A stretch of 64,000 bases of DNA from Bradyrhizobium iriomotense (lineage in GTDB: Bacteria; Pseudomonadota; Alphaproteobacteria; Rhizobiales; Xanthobacteraceae), in the NCBI RefSeq assembly GCF_018130765.1, contig NZ_JAFCJZ010000008.1, positions 124,001 to 188,000 on the forward strand, given 5' to 3'. Made by a program: the position numbers and the translations under genes. The first letter of the stretch is position 1, and every line of letters starts with the position of its first letter. Below the pieces are notes generated by a model. It had not been told where the DNA came from, did no database searches, and was given only the letters and a program-made list of their open reading frames with translations. This document shows, piece by piece, positions 8,314 through 15,821 of the stretch.

Positions 8314-9354
8314 ATGGCACGGTTCGGTCGCAGCAAGAACACGGACAGCACAACTGGGCATGCTGACGGTTTTCATCCCGACCGGAGGTCGCTACTCGCG
8401 CTCGGCGGTGGTGCCCTGCTCGCCGCCACAGGACTGCGGGCTGCACACGCGCAGGACTATCCGGCCCGGCCGGTGCAGGTGCTCGTGCCCTTTGCCGGCG
8501 GCAGCGCCAGCGACGTGATCACACGCATTCTGCTCAACCGGATGTCTACGTCGCTGGGACAGGCCCTTGTGGTCGACAACCGCCCCGGCGCCGGCGGCAA
8601 TATCGGCACCGCGGCTGCGGCGCATGCGGCCCCTGATGGCTACACCCTGCTGATGAGCACCTCCGGCCCGCTGGCCGCGAACAAGTCGCTCTACAAGGAG
8701 CTTCCCTACAATCCGCTCAGGGATCTCGCCCCGATCGGCCTGTTCGCCACGATGCCCAATGTCATCGTCATCAATTCGAAGCTGCCGCCGAAATCGCTGG
8801 CCGAGCTGATCGACTATGCCAAGGGGCACCCGCGCGAGCTGAACTACGGCACGGTCGGTGTCGGCTCGTCGCAGCATCTGTCGGCGGCCTATTTCGAGCA
8901 GCTCACGGGCACCGAGCTTACGCACGTTCCCTACCGCAACATCGCCGCCTACACGCCTGATTTCATCGCAGGCCAGGTGCCGCTGGGATTCCAGCTGCTG
9001 CCGAACGTCCTCGGCCTGATCAAGAGCGGCGATGCACGCCCGCTCGCGGTGGCCAGCGACAAGCGCATGACGGCGCTGCCGGATGTGCCGACCGCCGCCG
9101 AGGCCGGCCTCAAGAATTACGAGAGCGCGGCGTGGCTTGCGCTGCTTGCGCCGGCGAATACCGACAAGGCCGTAATCGACAAGCTCTACAAGGCGATGAT
9201 CGAAGCCGTGAACGATCCGAAGGTGCGCGCCCTTTTCGTCGAGCAGGGCGCCGAACCGTTGGTGATGGACCCCAAAGGCCTGACGGATTACATGACTTCC
9301 GAGACCACCAAATGGGCGGGGATCATCAAGAAGATCGGCATCGAGCCGATGTGA
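8314..9354 (+). CDS. tripartite tricarboxylate transporter substrate-binding protein (Bug family)
   Basis: A 346-residue periplasmic binding protein of the Bug/TctC family. The long N-terminus carries a twin-arginine-like signal (RRSLLALGGGALLAATG) with probable cleavage after AHAQ. The mature part begins with the family hallmark YPARPVQVLVPFAGGSASDV and then LVVDNRPGAGGNIGT. Such proteins capture carboxylates and related small molecules. No TctA/TctB membrane partners adjoin it, which is usual for orphan Bug proteins. It stands alone between the reductase gene and the convergent hydantoinase, and its promoter shares an operator-like repeat with the molybdenum hydroxylase gene, so it may bring in that enzyme's substrate. 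Confidence 0.9.
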   Translation: MARFGRSKNTDSTTGHADGFHPDRRSLLALGGGALLAATGLRAAHAQDYPARPVQVLVPFAGGSASDVITRILLNRMSTSLGQALVVDNRPGAGGNIGTAAAAHAAPDGYTLLMSTSGPLAANKSLYKELPYNPLRDLAPIGLFATMPNVIVINSKLPPKSLAELIDYAKGHPRELNYGTVGVGSSQHLSAAYFEQLTGTELTHVPYRNIAAYTPDFIAGQVPLGFQLLPNVLGLIKSGDARPLAVASDKRMTALPDVPTAAEAGLKNYESAAWLALLAPANTDKAVIDKLYKAMIEAVNDPKVRALFVEQGAEPLVMDPKGLTDYMTSETTKWAGIIKKIGIEPM

Positions 9355-9381
9355 ACAGTCACATTGGCTCGATATGACTGA

Positions 9382-10791
9382 TTACACCAGGCTCGACTTG
9401 CCGCGGCTCAGCACTTCGCCCGCGCCCTTGTCGCCGACGATCTTGCCATGCTCGTACACCACGCGGCCCCGCGCGATAGTGGTGACGGGCCAGCCGGTGA
9501 CATCAAAACCTTCCCACGGCGTGTAATCCGCCCCGTGGTGCAGATCGGCCTGCTGGATTTTCTTCCTCAGCTTCGGATCCCACAGCACGACATCGGCATC
9601 GAAGCCGACGCCGATCGAGCCCTTGCGCGGATAGAGGCCGTAGATGCGGGCGTGGTTGGTCGCGGTGAGCTCGACGAACTTTTGCAAGGTGATGCGCCCC
9701 TTCGAGACGCCTTCCGAGAACAGGATCGGCAGCCGCGTCTCGACACCGGGAATGCCGTTCGGCACCCAGCGGAATGAGGTGCGCGCATTCGGCGTCAGCT
9801 TGCCCTTGGGATCGTCGTAGCGGAACGGACAGTGGTCGGACGAGAAGGTCTGGAACACGCCTGTCGTGATGCCCTCCCATATCGCCTGCTGGCTCTCGAC
9901 ATCGCGCGGCGGCGGCGAGCAGACATACTTCGCGCCAGTGATGTCCATGTTGAGGCCCTTCATGTCGTCGGCCGTCAGCGTGATGTACTGCGGACAGGTT
10001 TCCGCATGCACCGGCAATCCGCGCTGCTGGGCCCAGCGCACCTGCTCCATCGCCTCGCGGCCGGAGACGTGCACGATCATGATGGGAACGCCGATCACCT
10101 CGGCATGGCTGATAGCGCGGTGCGTCGCCTCGCGCTCGACGGCCTGGGGCCGCGAGGTGCCGTGATAATAGGGCGCGATGTGGCCTTCGCGCTCCAGCTT
10201 GCTGGTGAGGAAGCGGATGGCGTCGTAGCCCTCGCAATGGACCATCACCAGCGCTTCCTCGCGGCGCGCGACCTCGAACACTTCGAGCAGCTGCTTGTCG
10301 CTGAGCACGAGGTCGTCATAGGTCATGAACACCTTGAACGAGGTGTAGCCGTCCTTGACCAGGGCCGGCAGCTCCTGCCCGAGCACCACCGCGGTCGGAT
10401 CGGAGATGATGAGGTGGAAGGCCGTGTCGATGTAGCACTCGCCTTCGGCGAGCTTGCGATAGTTCTCGACGCAGGTCCGCAGCGACGTGCCCTTCTCCTG
10501 CAGAGCGAAGGGCAGCACCATGGTGTTGCCGCCGGCCGCCGCCGCGCGCGTCGCCGAGGCGAAGTCGTCGGCCATCACCACGTCGGGGCCCGAAGCTTGC
10601 GAGATGTGGACGTGGCTGTCGATGCCGCCCGGCAGCGCCAGCAGCCCCGTCGCGTCAATCTCGCGCGCCGCGCCCTCGATGCGCTCGGCGATGCTCACGA
10701 TGCGTCCGTCGCGAATGCCGATATCGGCGCGAAACTCGTCGCTGGCCGTCACGATGGTGCCGCCGCGAATGGCGAGATCGAGCTGGGTCAC
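9382..10791 (-). CDS. hydA: dihydropyrimidinase / D-hydantoinase
   Basis: A 469-residue cyclic amidohydrolase that opens dihydropyrimidines or 5-substituted hydantoins. Metal-site residues are all visible: H60/H62 (GGIDSHVHIS), the carboxylated lysine in YTSFKVFMTYDD, histidines in MVHCEGYDA and IVHVSG, and the aspartate in FSSDHCPF. The GTG at 10791 was chosen because GGAG lies 6-7 bases upstream; other in-frame starts lie inside the preceding gene. It is the last gene of a five-gene operon with an ABC importer and an Asp/Glu racemase-superfamily enzyme, which argues for uptake and ring opening of a cyclic amide. Physiological substrates of such enzymes are often unknown. Confidence 0.9.
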   Translation of the reverse strand: MTQLDLAIRGGTIVTASDEFRADIGIRDGRIVSIAERIEGAAREIDATGLLALPGGIDSHVHISQASGPDVVMADDFASATRAAAAGGNTMVLPFALQEKGTSLRTCVENYRKLAEGECYIDTAFHLIISDPTAVVLGQELPALVKDGYTSFKVFMTYDDLVLSDKQLLEVFEVARREEALVMVHCEGYDAIRFLTSKLEREGHIAPYYHGTSRPQAVEREATHRAISHAEVIGVPIMIVHVSGREAMEQVRWAQQRGLPVHAETCPQYITLTADDMKGLNMDITGAKYVCSPPPRDVESQQAIWEGITTGVFQTFSSDHCPFRYDDPKGKLTPNARTSFRWVPNGIPGVETRLPILFSEGVSKGRITLQKFVELTATNHARIYGLYPRKGSIGVGFDADVVLWDPKLRKKIQQADLHHGADYTPWEGFDVTGWPVTTIARGRVVYEHGKIVGDKGAGEVLSRGKSSLV

Positions 10792-10802
10792 TGATGTCTC
10801 CG

Positions 10803-11534
10803 TCACTTGATGACCGCTGATGTCTGGAAGATCCGGCCCCACTGCGCAAGGGCCTTGATGTCGCCGCCGGCGAGTTCGAGCGTCCGCCACAGCGTGACCG
10901 CAACCGAATCGAGCACGGCGATGTCAAGCTCTCGCTCCAGCGTGGCCGCAAGCGCCGCACCATCGAGATTGGTGCAGAGGATGACGACCGCATCGGCGCC
11001 ATCAGTTGCGACCGCACGGATCATGTCCGCAATCGTCGAAGGCTCGACCTCGCCAAAAGAGAAATTGTCGCGCAGGCCAAGGTGCCGCTCGGCATGCGGG
11101 GCGACGCCCTCCTCTGCCCAAACGTCGCCGATCCGCCGCTGCACGTCGTCAGTGTAGGGCGAGACGAGGCCGACGCGCCTTGCGCCGAGCGCGCGGGCGG
11201 CATCGATGCAGGCGAGCGTCGACGTCGTCGCCGGCACACCGGTGCGTGCCGTGATCGCCTCGCACAAGCTGCGGTCGCGGCCGATGCCGAGCCAGCTTGC
11301 GGAGGTGCCATTCCAGGCGATGGCATCGACCTTGGCATCTGCCAGCAGATCCGCCGCGGGCAGCATCACTGAAGCATCGAACTGGCTCAGCGCGGCGGCA
11401 TCGAGCGCGATCTCGGTGACGCGAAAGCGCGAGAAATGCGCGGTGACGCCGGAGACGCCCTCCAGCATGGCGCTGGTGACGGGCTCCAGCACCGAGTTGG
11501 AGGACGGCGTGATCATGCCGAGACGCTTGCGCAT
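10803..11534 (-). CDS. Asp/Glu racemase superfamily protein (maleate isomerase / arylmalonate decarboxylase-like)
   Basis: A 243-residue member of the superfamily that includes maleate cis-trans isomerase, EutA and arylmalonate decarboxylase. Racemases and isomerases of this fold use two cysteines. Here the first position reads WNGTSASW, with glycine where a cysteine is expected, while the second is kept in VVILCTNLDGA. That Gly/Cys pairing resembles arylmalonate decarboxylase, which has a single catalytic cysteine. LVSPYTDDVQRR is the usual central segment. It sits 9 bases after the ABC ATPase gene and 11 before the hydantoinase start. The reaction is uncertain: decarboxylase, isomerase or racemase. 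Confidence 0.75.
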   Translation of the reverse strand: MRKRLGMITPSSNSVLEPVTSAMLEGVSGVTAHFSRFRVTEIALDAAALSQFDASVMLPAADLLADAKVDAIAWNGTSASWLGIGRDRSLCEAITARTGVPATTSTLACIDAARALGARRVGLVSPYTDDVQRRIGDVWAEEGVAPHAERHLGLRDNFSFGEVEPSTIADMIRAVATDGADAVVILCTNLDGAALAATLERELDIAVLDSVAVTLWRTLELAGGDIKALAQWGRIFQTSAVIK

Positions 11535-11543
11535 GGCTCTACT

Positions 11544-12320
11544 CTACGACGCCTGCGCAAGCCGCGTCGACTCCTCCCGGATCAGGGTGAGGACATGGCG
11601 CTTGGCGTCGTTGAACTCCGGGCTGGTGATATCGCGCGGGCGCGGCAGGTCGAAATTGACGGCCTCGCGGATCCGGCCGGGGCGCCTCGTCATCACCACG
11701 ATCTTGTTGCCGAGCACCAATGCCTCGTCGACGCTGTGGGTGACGAACACGATGGTGCAGCGGCGTTTCTGCCAGATCGCGACCAGTTCCTCCTGCATTT
11801 CGAGCTTGGTCTGGGCATCGAGTGCCGCAAACGGCTCGTCCATCAGGATGACGCTCGGGTTCATCAGCAGCGCCCGGGCGATGCCGACGCGCTGGTTCAT
11901 GCCGCCCGACATCTCGGAGGGATGATGGTGCTCGAAGCCGCGCAAGCCGACGAGATCGATGAACTCCATGGCGCGGTCGTAGCGCTCGGCCTTGGCGACA
12001 CCCTTGAGCTTGAGGTGGAAGGCAATGTTGTCGATCGCCGTCAGCCACGGCATCAGGGTCGGCTGCTGGAACACCACGCCGCGGTCCGAGCCCGGCCGCT
12101 CCACCTGCTTGCCGTCGACCAGCGTCCGCCCGCTCGTCGCCTGCTCGAAACCGGCGATGATGTTCAGCAGTGTCGACTTGCCGCAACCGGAGGGACCGAG
12201 CAGGCAGACGAAATCATTGGCCTCGATGTCGAGATTGATGTTGTCCAGCGTCAGCAGGTCGCAACCGCGGCGCTTGTCGGAAAACACTTTTACGATGTTG
12301 CGAAGCTCGATTGCCGCCAT
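11544..12320 (-). CDS. ABC transporter ATP-binding protein (nitrate/sulfonate/taurine type)
   Basis: A 258-residue ATPase of the SsuB/TauB class. Walker A is GPSGCGKSTLL, the Q-loop VVFQQPTLMPWLT, the signature MSGGMNQRVGIARAL, Walker B VILMDEPFAALD and the switch histidine lies in FVTHSVDEAL. The start ATG at 12320 overlaps the permease stop codon by one base (TGATG), indicating translational coupling. With the permease and binding protein upstream it forms a complete importer. Confidence 0.93.
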   Translation of the reverse strand: MAAIELRNIVKVFSDKRRGCDLLTLDNINLDIEANDFVCLLGPSGCGKSTLLNIIAGFEQATSGRTLVDGKQVERPGSDRGVVFQQPTLMPWLTAIDNIAFHLKLKGVAKAERYDRAMEFIDLVGLRGFEHHHPSEMSGGMNQRVGIARALLMNPSVILMDEPFAALDAQTKLEMQEELVAIWQKRRCTIVFVTHSVDEALVLGNKIVVMTRRPGRIREAVNFDLPRPRDITSPEFNDAKRHVLTLIREESTRLAQAS

Positions 12321-13171
12321 CAGCCCGCCCTGCCCTGCACGGTGGTGGTCTGCTGCCAGCGCAGCGTGCGCGCCATGATCGCTTTCAGCCCGAGGTCGGA
12401 GAGATAACCGAGCAGCCCGATCGAGATCATCGCAGCGAGCACGATGTCGTAGCGCAGGAAGTAATAGGAATCCCACAAGACGTAGCCGAGGCCGCTCTTC
12501 ACCGCGACCATCTCGGCCGTGACCGTCAGCATCCAAGCCGAGCCGACCGCAATGCGCAAGCCTGCAAAGATCGAGGGCAGCGCCGCCGGCAGCACGATGT
12601 CGGTCAGCATCTGCCGCCCATTGGCGCCCATCATCGCGCCGGCGCGCACGAGATTGTGGTCCACGGTCTTGACGCCGTGGATGCTGTTCATCAGCACGGG
12701 AAAGAAGGCGCCGAGGAAGACCAGGAAGATCGCCGGCTTGTCGGCGATGCCGAACCAGATGATGGCGAGCGGAATCCAGGACACCGGCGGAATCGGGCGC
12801 AGCATCTGCAGCGTCGGCTCCAGCGTCTTCTCGAACAGGCGCGACCAGCCGATCGCGACCCCCGCGAGGATGCCGAGGAAACTGGCCAGCGCAAAGCCGC
12901 CGAACACGCGCAAGGCACTTGCGACCGCATCGCGCAGCCAGTGCCCGGAATAGGTCTGCGTGGTCTCGTCGAAGCCGAACACCCAGTCGCCGAGCGCATG
13001 CAGCACTGCACTCGGCGCCGGCAGCAGCGCCGGCGGAAGCATGCCGCTACGGGCAAAGGCCTCCCAGCCCGCGATCAGCAGCGCGGGCACGACGAGGCGT
13101 TCGAGCCCCTGGAACGCCCGCGTCAGCCGAAACGCCGGCCTTGCGGGCGAAACGTCAGTAACCGAGGTCAT
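12320..13171 (-). CDS. ABC transporter permease (nitrate/sulfonate/taurine type)
   Basis: A 283-residue SsuC/TauC-like inner-membrane permease with about six hydrophobic segments and the ATPase-contact loop GAMMGANGRQMLTDIVLPAALP. The ATG at 13171 (MTSVTDVSPARPAF) overlaps the end of the binding-protein gene by 17 bases; longer in-frame openings would run deep into that gene and are not hydrophobic. It lies between its binding protein and ATPase genes. Confidence 0.92.
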   Translation of the reverse strand: MTSVTDVSPARPAFRLTRAFQGLERLVVPALLIAGWEAFARSGMLPPALLPAPSAVLHALGDWVFGFDETTQTYSGHWLRDAVASALRVFGGFALASFLGILAGVAIGWSRLFEKTLEPTLQMLRPIPPVSWIPLAIIWFGIADKPAIFLVFLGAFFPVLMNSIHGVKTVDHNLVRAGAMMGANGRQMLTDIVLPAALPSIFAGLRIAVGSAWMLTVTAEMVAVKSGLGYVLWDSYYFLRYDIVLAAMISIGLLGYLSDLGLKAIMARTLRWQQTTTVQGRAG

Positions 13172-14159
13172 TCTTGGTTTTTCCCGTGGCCTGCTCCAGG
13201 AACGAATAGTCCATGTTCTTCTCCGCTTCCGCGGAGACGTCCTTCGAGATGTATTTGAGGTCACGCATCATCGCGGCGATCGCCAGCGTCTGCGAGCGAT
13301 GGATCGCGGGATCTGGCGAGGCATTCTTCAGCGCCTCGGTCGCCACATTCTTGTCGAGGCCGGTGAGCTTGTTGATGACCTCGATCCACGGCCCCTTGTC
13401 GGCGATCAGCTTGTTGTCGAGCTCGACCACGGCGCTGACGACGCCCTGGACGCCGGCGCGCTGGCTCGCGATCACGTCGGAACGGGTGACGATCAGATTC
13501 GTGAGATTTCCGGCAGCCTGCTCATACGGCAGCACAAAATGCTTGCCGGCGCCGGCGAGCCGGATTTGCGAGGCAAACGGCTCGACCGAGCAGATCATGT
13601 CGACCTCGCCGCGCTGGAGCGCTGCGAGATGGTCGGACGGATTGGGAATGTTGATGAACTGGATGTCCTTGTTGGGATCGACGCCCTGCTTGAGGAACGC
13701 GCCGCGCATGTGAATGTCCTGCGCATTGCCGCGGGAGGCCGCGACCTTGAGCGGCTGACCGTCGCTCTTCGCCTTCGCGACGGTGGTCTTGAACGTGGCC
13801 CAGTCCTCAGGTGGAAGGCTCAGCTTCGCGGAGGAGAGACATTCCGAGCCGCCGTTGATCTGGCCGGAGACGGCGACGACGTCAAAGCCTTTGTCGAGCG
13901 CGGTGATGTAGTGGAGATAGGTGACCTGCGCGACGTCGATGCTCTTCGACACCAGGGCGGTCAGCACGTCATTGCCCGAGTTGAAGCCGGTGGCCTCGAC
14001 CTCGACGCCCTTGGCCATGCCCGGGATCAGCGACATCGGCAGGCAGTGCGCGCATTTGGCGTAGCCGAGCTTGATCTTCGCGGTCTGGGCGGAAGCAAGA
14101 TCGCCGCCGCCGAACATCGCCGCCATCATCACGAGGCCCAGTCGCAAACCCGTCCGCAT
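13155..14159 (-). CDS. ABC transporter substrate-binding protein (NMT1/TauA-like)
   Basis: A 334-residue periplasmic protein with a Sec signal peptide (MRTGLRLGLVMMAAMFGGG, probable cleavage after ASA). The mature part has the NMT1/THI5-like fold signature: GVEVEATGFNSGNDVLTAL, then DMICSVEPFASQIRLAG. An odd feature is a C-x-x-C pair close to the mature N-terminus (YAKCAHCLPM, C36/C39) plus two more cysteines, which is uncommon in this family. It is the first gene of the operon that ends with the hydantoinase, and a GntR-type dyad lies 84 bases upstream of its start. The ligand may be a cyclic amide or related nitrogen compound (inference). Confidence 0.9.
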   Translation of the reverse strand: MRTGLRLGLVMMAAMFGGGDLASAQTAKIKLGYAKCAHCLPMSLIPGMAKGVEVEATGFNSGNDVLTALVSKSIDVAQVTYLHYITALDKGFDVVAVSGQINGGSECLSSAKLSLPPEDWATFKTTVAKAKSDGQPLKVAASRGNAQDIHMRGAFLKQGVDPNKDIQFINIPNPSDHLAALQRGEVDMICSVEPFASQIRLAGAGKHFVLPYEQAAGNLTNLIVTRSDVIASQRAGVQGVVSAVVELDNKLIADKGPWIEVINKLTGLDKNVATEALKNASPDPAIHRSQTLAIAAMMRDLKYISKDVSAEAEKNMDYSFLEQATGKTKNDLGY

Positions 14160-14242
14160 CGCTTACTCCGTTTCGAAGGGCGCGAGATCTCGCGCGTCGG
14201 AGACGATCATCCGTCGCTCTTCGCGAGAGCGCAATCCGGTTT

Positions 14243-14259
14243 TTGCATGCTGCATACAA
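14243..14259. promoter_or_regulatory. candidate GntR (FadR-type) operator, 17-bp dyad
   Basis: TTGCATGCTGCATACAA is a dyad with 6 of 7 base pairs matching around a three-base centre. It lies between the divergent ABC/hydantoinase operon and gntR, 84 bases before the former and 99 before the latter. TACAAT (14255-14260) could act as a -10 for gntR, so a bound regulator would block it. Binding is inferred. Confidence 0.6.
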
Positions 14260-14358
14260 TTTACGCGCTATGCCATTGTTTTCAGCGAGATACGTCGGTA
14301 TTTTGGGCAAGCCAAAGGGCCGGAAACGGCTAAGATCAACGTGAGAAGTGAGGCACGC

Positions 14359-15069
14359 GTGCAGCCAAAATCGGAAGCGCCGAAGGGACGAAAGTCGCCC
14401 AAACTCAAGCGGATGGGCCTGCATGAGCGCGCGGCCGCGCGCATGCGGACGATGATCATTCGCGGCGAGCTGCCGCCGGGTTCGCAGACCCAGGAAACAA
14501 AACTGTCGAAGGAACTCGGCGTGTCGCGCACCCCGTTGCGCGAGGCCATGAAGGTGCTCGCCGCCGAAGGGTTGATCGAGCTCCGCCCCAACCGCAGCCC
14601 GCGAATTGCCGATATCGCGGTCGAGGACATCTCGGAATTGTTCGAGGCTCTCGCCGGCATTGAGCGGCTTGCCGCCGAGCTCGCCGCGGAGCGCGCCACC
14701 GAGCGCGACCTCGCCCGCCTGCGCACGCTTCAGACCCGGATGGAAGGTCATCACCGCAACGGCAAGCTCGACGACTATTTCGCCATCAACGGCGAGATCC
14801 ACAACACCATCGTCCGCATGGCCCGCAACACGCCGCTGCGCGAGGCGCACGAGACGCTGATCTCCCGCGCCGAGCGCGCGCGTTATCTCGCGCTCGGCGC
14901 CGACAGGCGCTGGAGCAATTCGGTCGACGAGCACGCCGATATCCTCGCCGCGCTGGAAGCGCGCGACGGTGAAGCGGCCGGCCGCCTGCTCGGCGCCCAT
15001 GTCGCCCGGACCGGCACCGCGCTGCTCGAAGTCCTCGCCACCTCTCAAGCCAAGCGGACGGCGGCGTAA
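14359..15069 (+). CDS. GntR family transcriptional regulator (FCD domain)
   Basis: A 236-residue regulator. The winged HTH spans GLHERAAARMRTMIIRGEL to LGVSRTPLREAMKVLAAEG, the classic GntR signature. The C-terminal all-helical FCD ligand domain includes the metal-binding NGEIHNTI region and a later EHADILAALEARD. Of two close GTG starts (14341 and 14359), the second has GAGG about 7 bases upstream and was chosen. It is divergent from the ABC/hydantoinase operon and 2 bases upstream of the hydantoin-racemase-like gene, so it probably controls both. FCD regulators usually respond to a pathway carboxylate. Confidence 0.9.
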   Translation: MQPKSEAPKGRKSPKLKRMGLHERAAARMRTMIIRGELPPGSQTQETKLSKELGVSRTPLREAMKVLAAEGLIELRPNRSPRIADIAVEDISELFEALAGIERLAAELAAERATERDLARLRTLQTRMEGHHRNGKLDDYFAINGEIHNTIVRMARNTPLREAHETLISRAERARYLALGADRRWSNSVDEHADILAALEARDGEAAGRLLGAHVARTGTALLEVLATSQAKRTAA

Positions 15070-15071
15070 TC

Positions 15072-15821
15072 ATGAAGCTGCTGCTGCTCAACCCGAACAC
15101 CAGCAAAGAGGTCACGCAGTTGATGCTGGGTGTCGGGCAGCGGGCGGCCTCACCAGGCACCGAGCTGATCCCCTGCACCGCGACCCGCGGCGTGCCCTAT
15201 ATCGCGACGCGCACGGAGGCGCAGATCGGCGGCGCCATCGCGCTGGAGATGCTGGCCGAGCAGCATCGCAACATCGACGCCGCGATCATCGCGGCGTTCG
15301 GCGATCCCGGCCTGTTCGCCGCGCGCGAGACCTTCGACATTCCCGTGGTCGGCATGGCGGAAGCGGCGATGCTGACCGCCTGCATGGCCGGTCGCCGCTT
15401 TGCCATCGTCACCTTCGCGCAGGCGCTGGGGCCCTGGTACGAGGAATGCGTCCGCGCCCACGGGCTGTGGGAGCGCTGCGCCGGCATCCGCATGCTCGAT
15501 ACGCCGTTTCAGGCGATCTCCGAGGTCGGCACCGAGAAGGAGGATGTGCTGGTCGAACTCGCCCAGCGCGCCATCGTCGAGGACGAGGCCGATGTGCTGA
15601 TTTTTGCCGGCGCCCCGCTCTCGGGCCTCGCCGAGCGCGTCGCGGACCGGATCCCCGTCCCTGTGGTCGATCAGGTCATCGCCTCGGTGAAGCAGGCCGA
15701 GGCGCTTGTCGCGCTGCGCCTGCGCAAGGCGACGGCGGGAACGTTCCGCCGGCCCGCAGCAAAGCCCACAATTGGTCTTGCCGACGCGCTTGCCGCGCGG
15801 CTCGAGCATCGCGACAGCTAG
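15072..15821 (+). CDS. Asp/Glu (hydantoin) racemase family protein lacking the usual cysteines
   Basis: A 249-residue protein of the hydantoin racemase family, recognised by LLLNPNTSKEVTQLM at the start, AAFGDPGLFAARE and FDIPVVGMAEAAML. Characterised hydantoin racemases have a cysteine just before FGDPG and a second one in an LGCAG-like loop. Here both positions appear to be alanine (AAFGDPG and FAGAPLSG). It starts 2 bases after gntR and is surely co-transcribed. It may be an allantoin/hydantoin racemase variant using other residues, or may have a different function. Its stop overlaps the convergent amidase stop by 4 bases. Confidence 0.78.
   Translation: MKLLLLNPNTSKEVTQLMLGVGQRAASPGTELIPCTATRGVPYIATRTEAQIGGAIALEMLAEQHRNIDAAIIAAFGDPGLFAARETFDIPVVGMAEAAMLTACMAGRRFAIVTFAQALGPWYEECVRAHGLWERCAGIRMLDTPFQAISEVGTEKEDVLVELAQRAIVEDEADVLIFAGAPLSGLAERVADRIPVPVVDQVIASVKQAEALVALRLRKATAGTFRRPAAKPTIGLADALAARLEHRDS

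Noticed and set aside
12320..12536. A 72-codon N-terminal extension of the ABC ATPase
   Set aside because: It would lie entirely inside the permease gene in another frame and is not like ATPase sequence; the TGATG junction gives the natural start.
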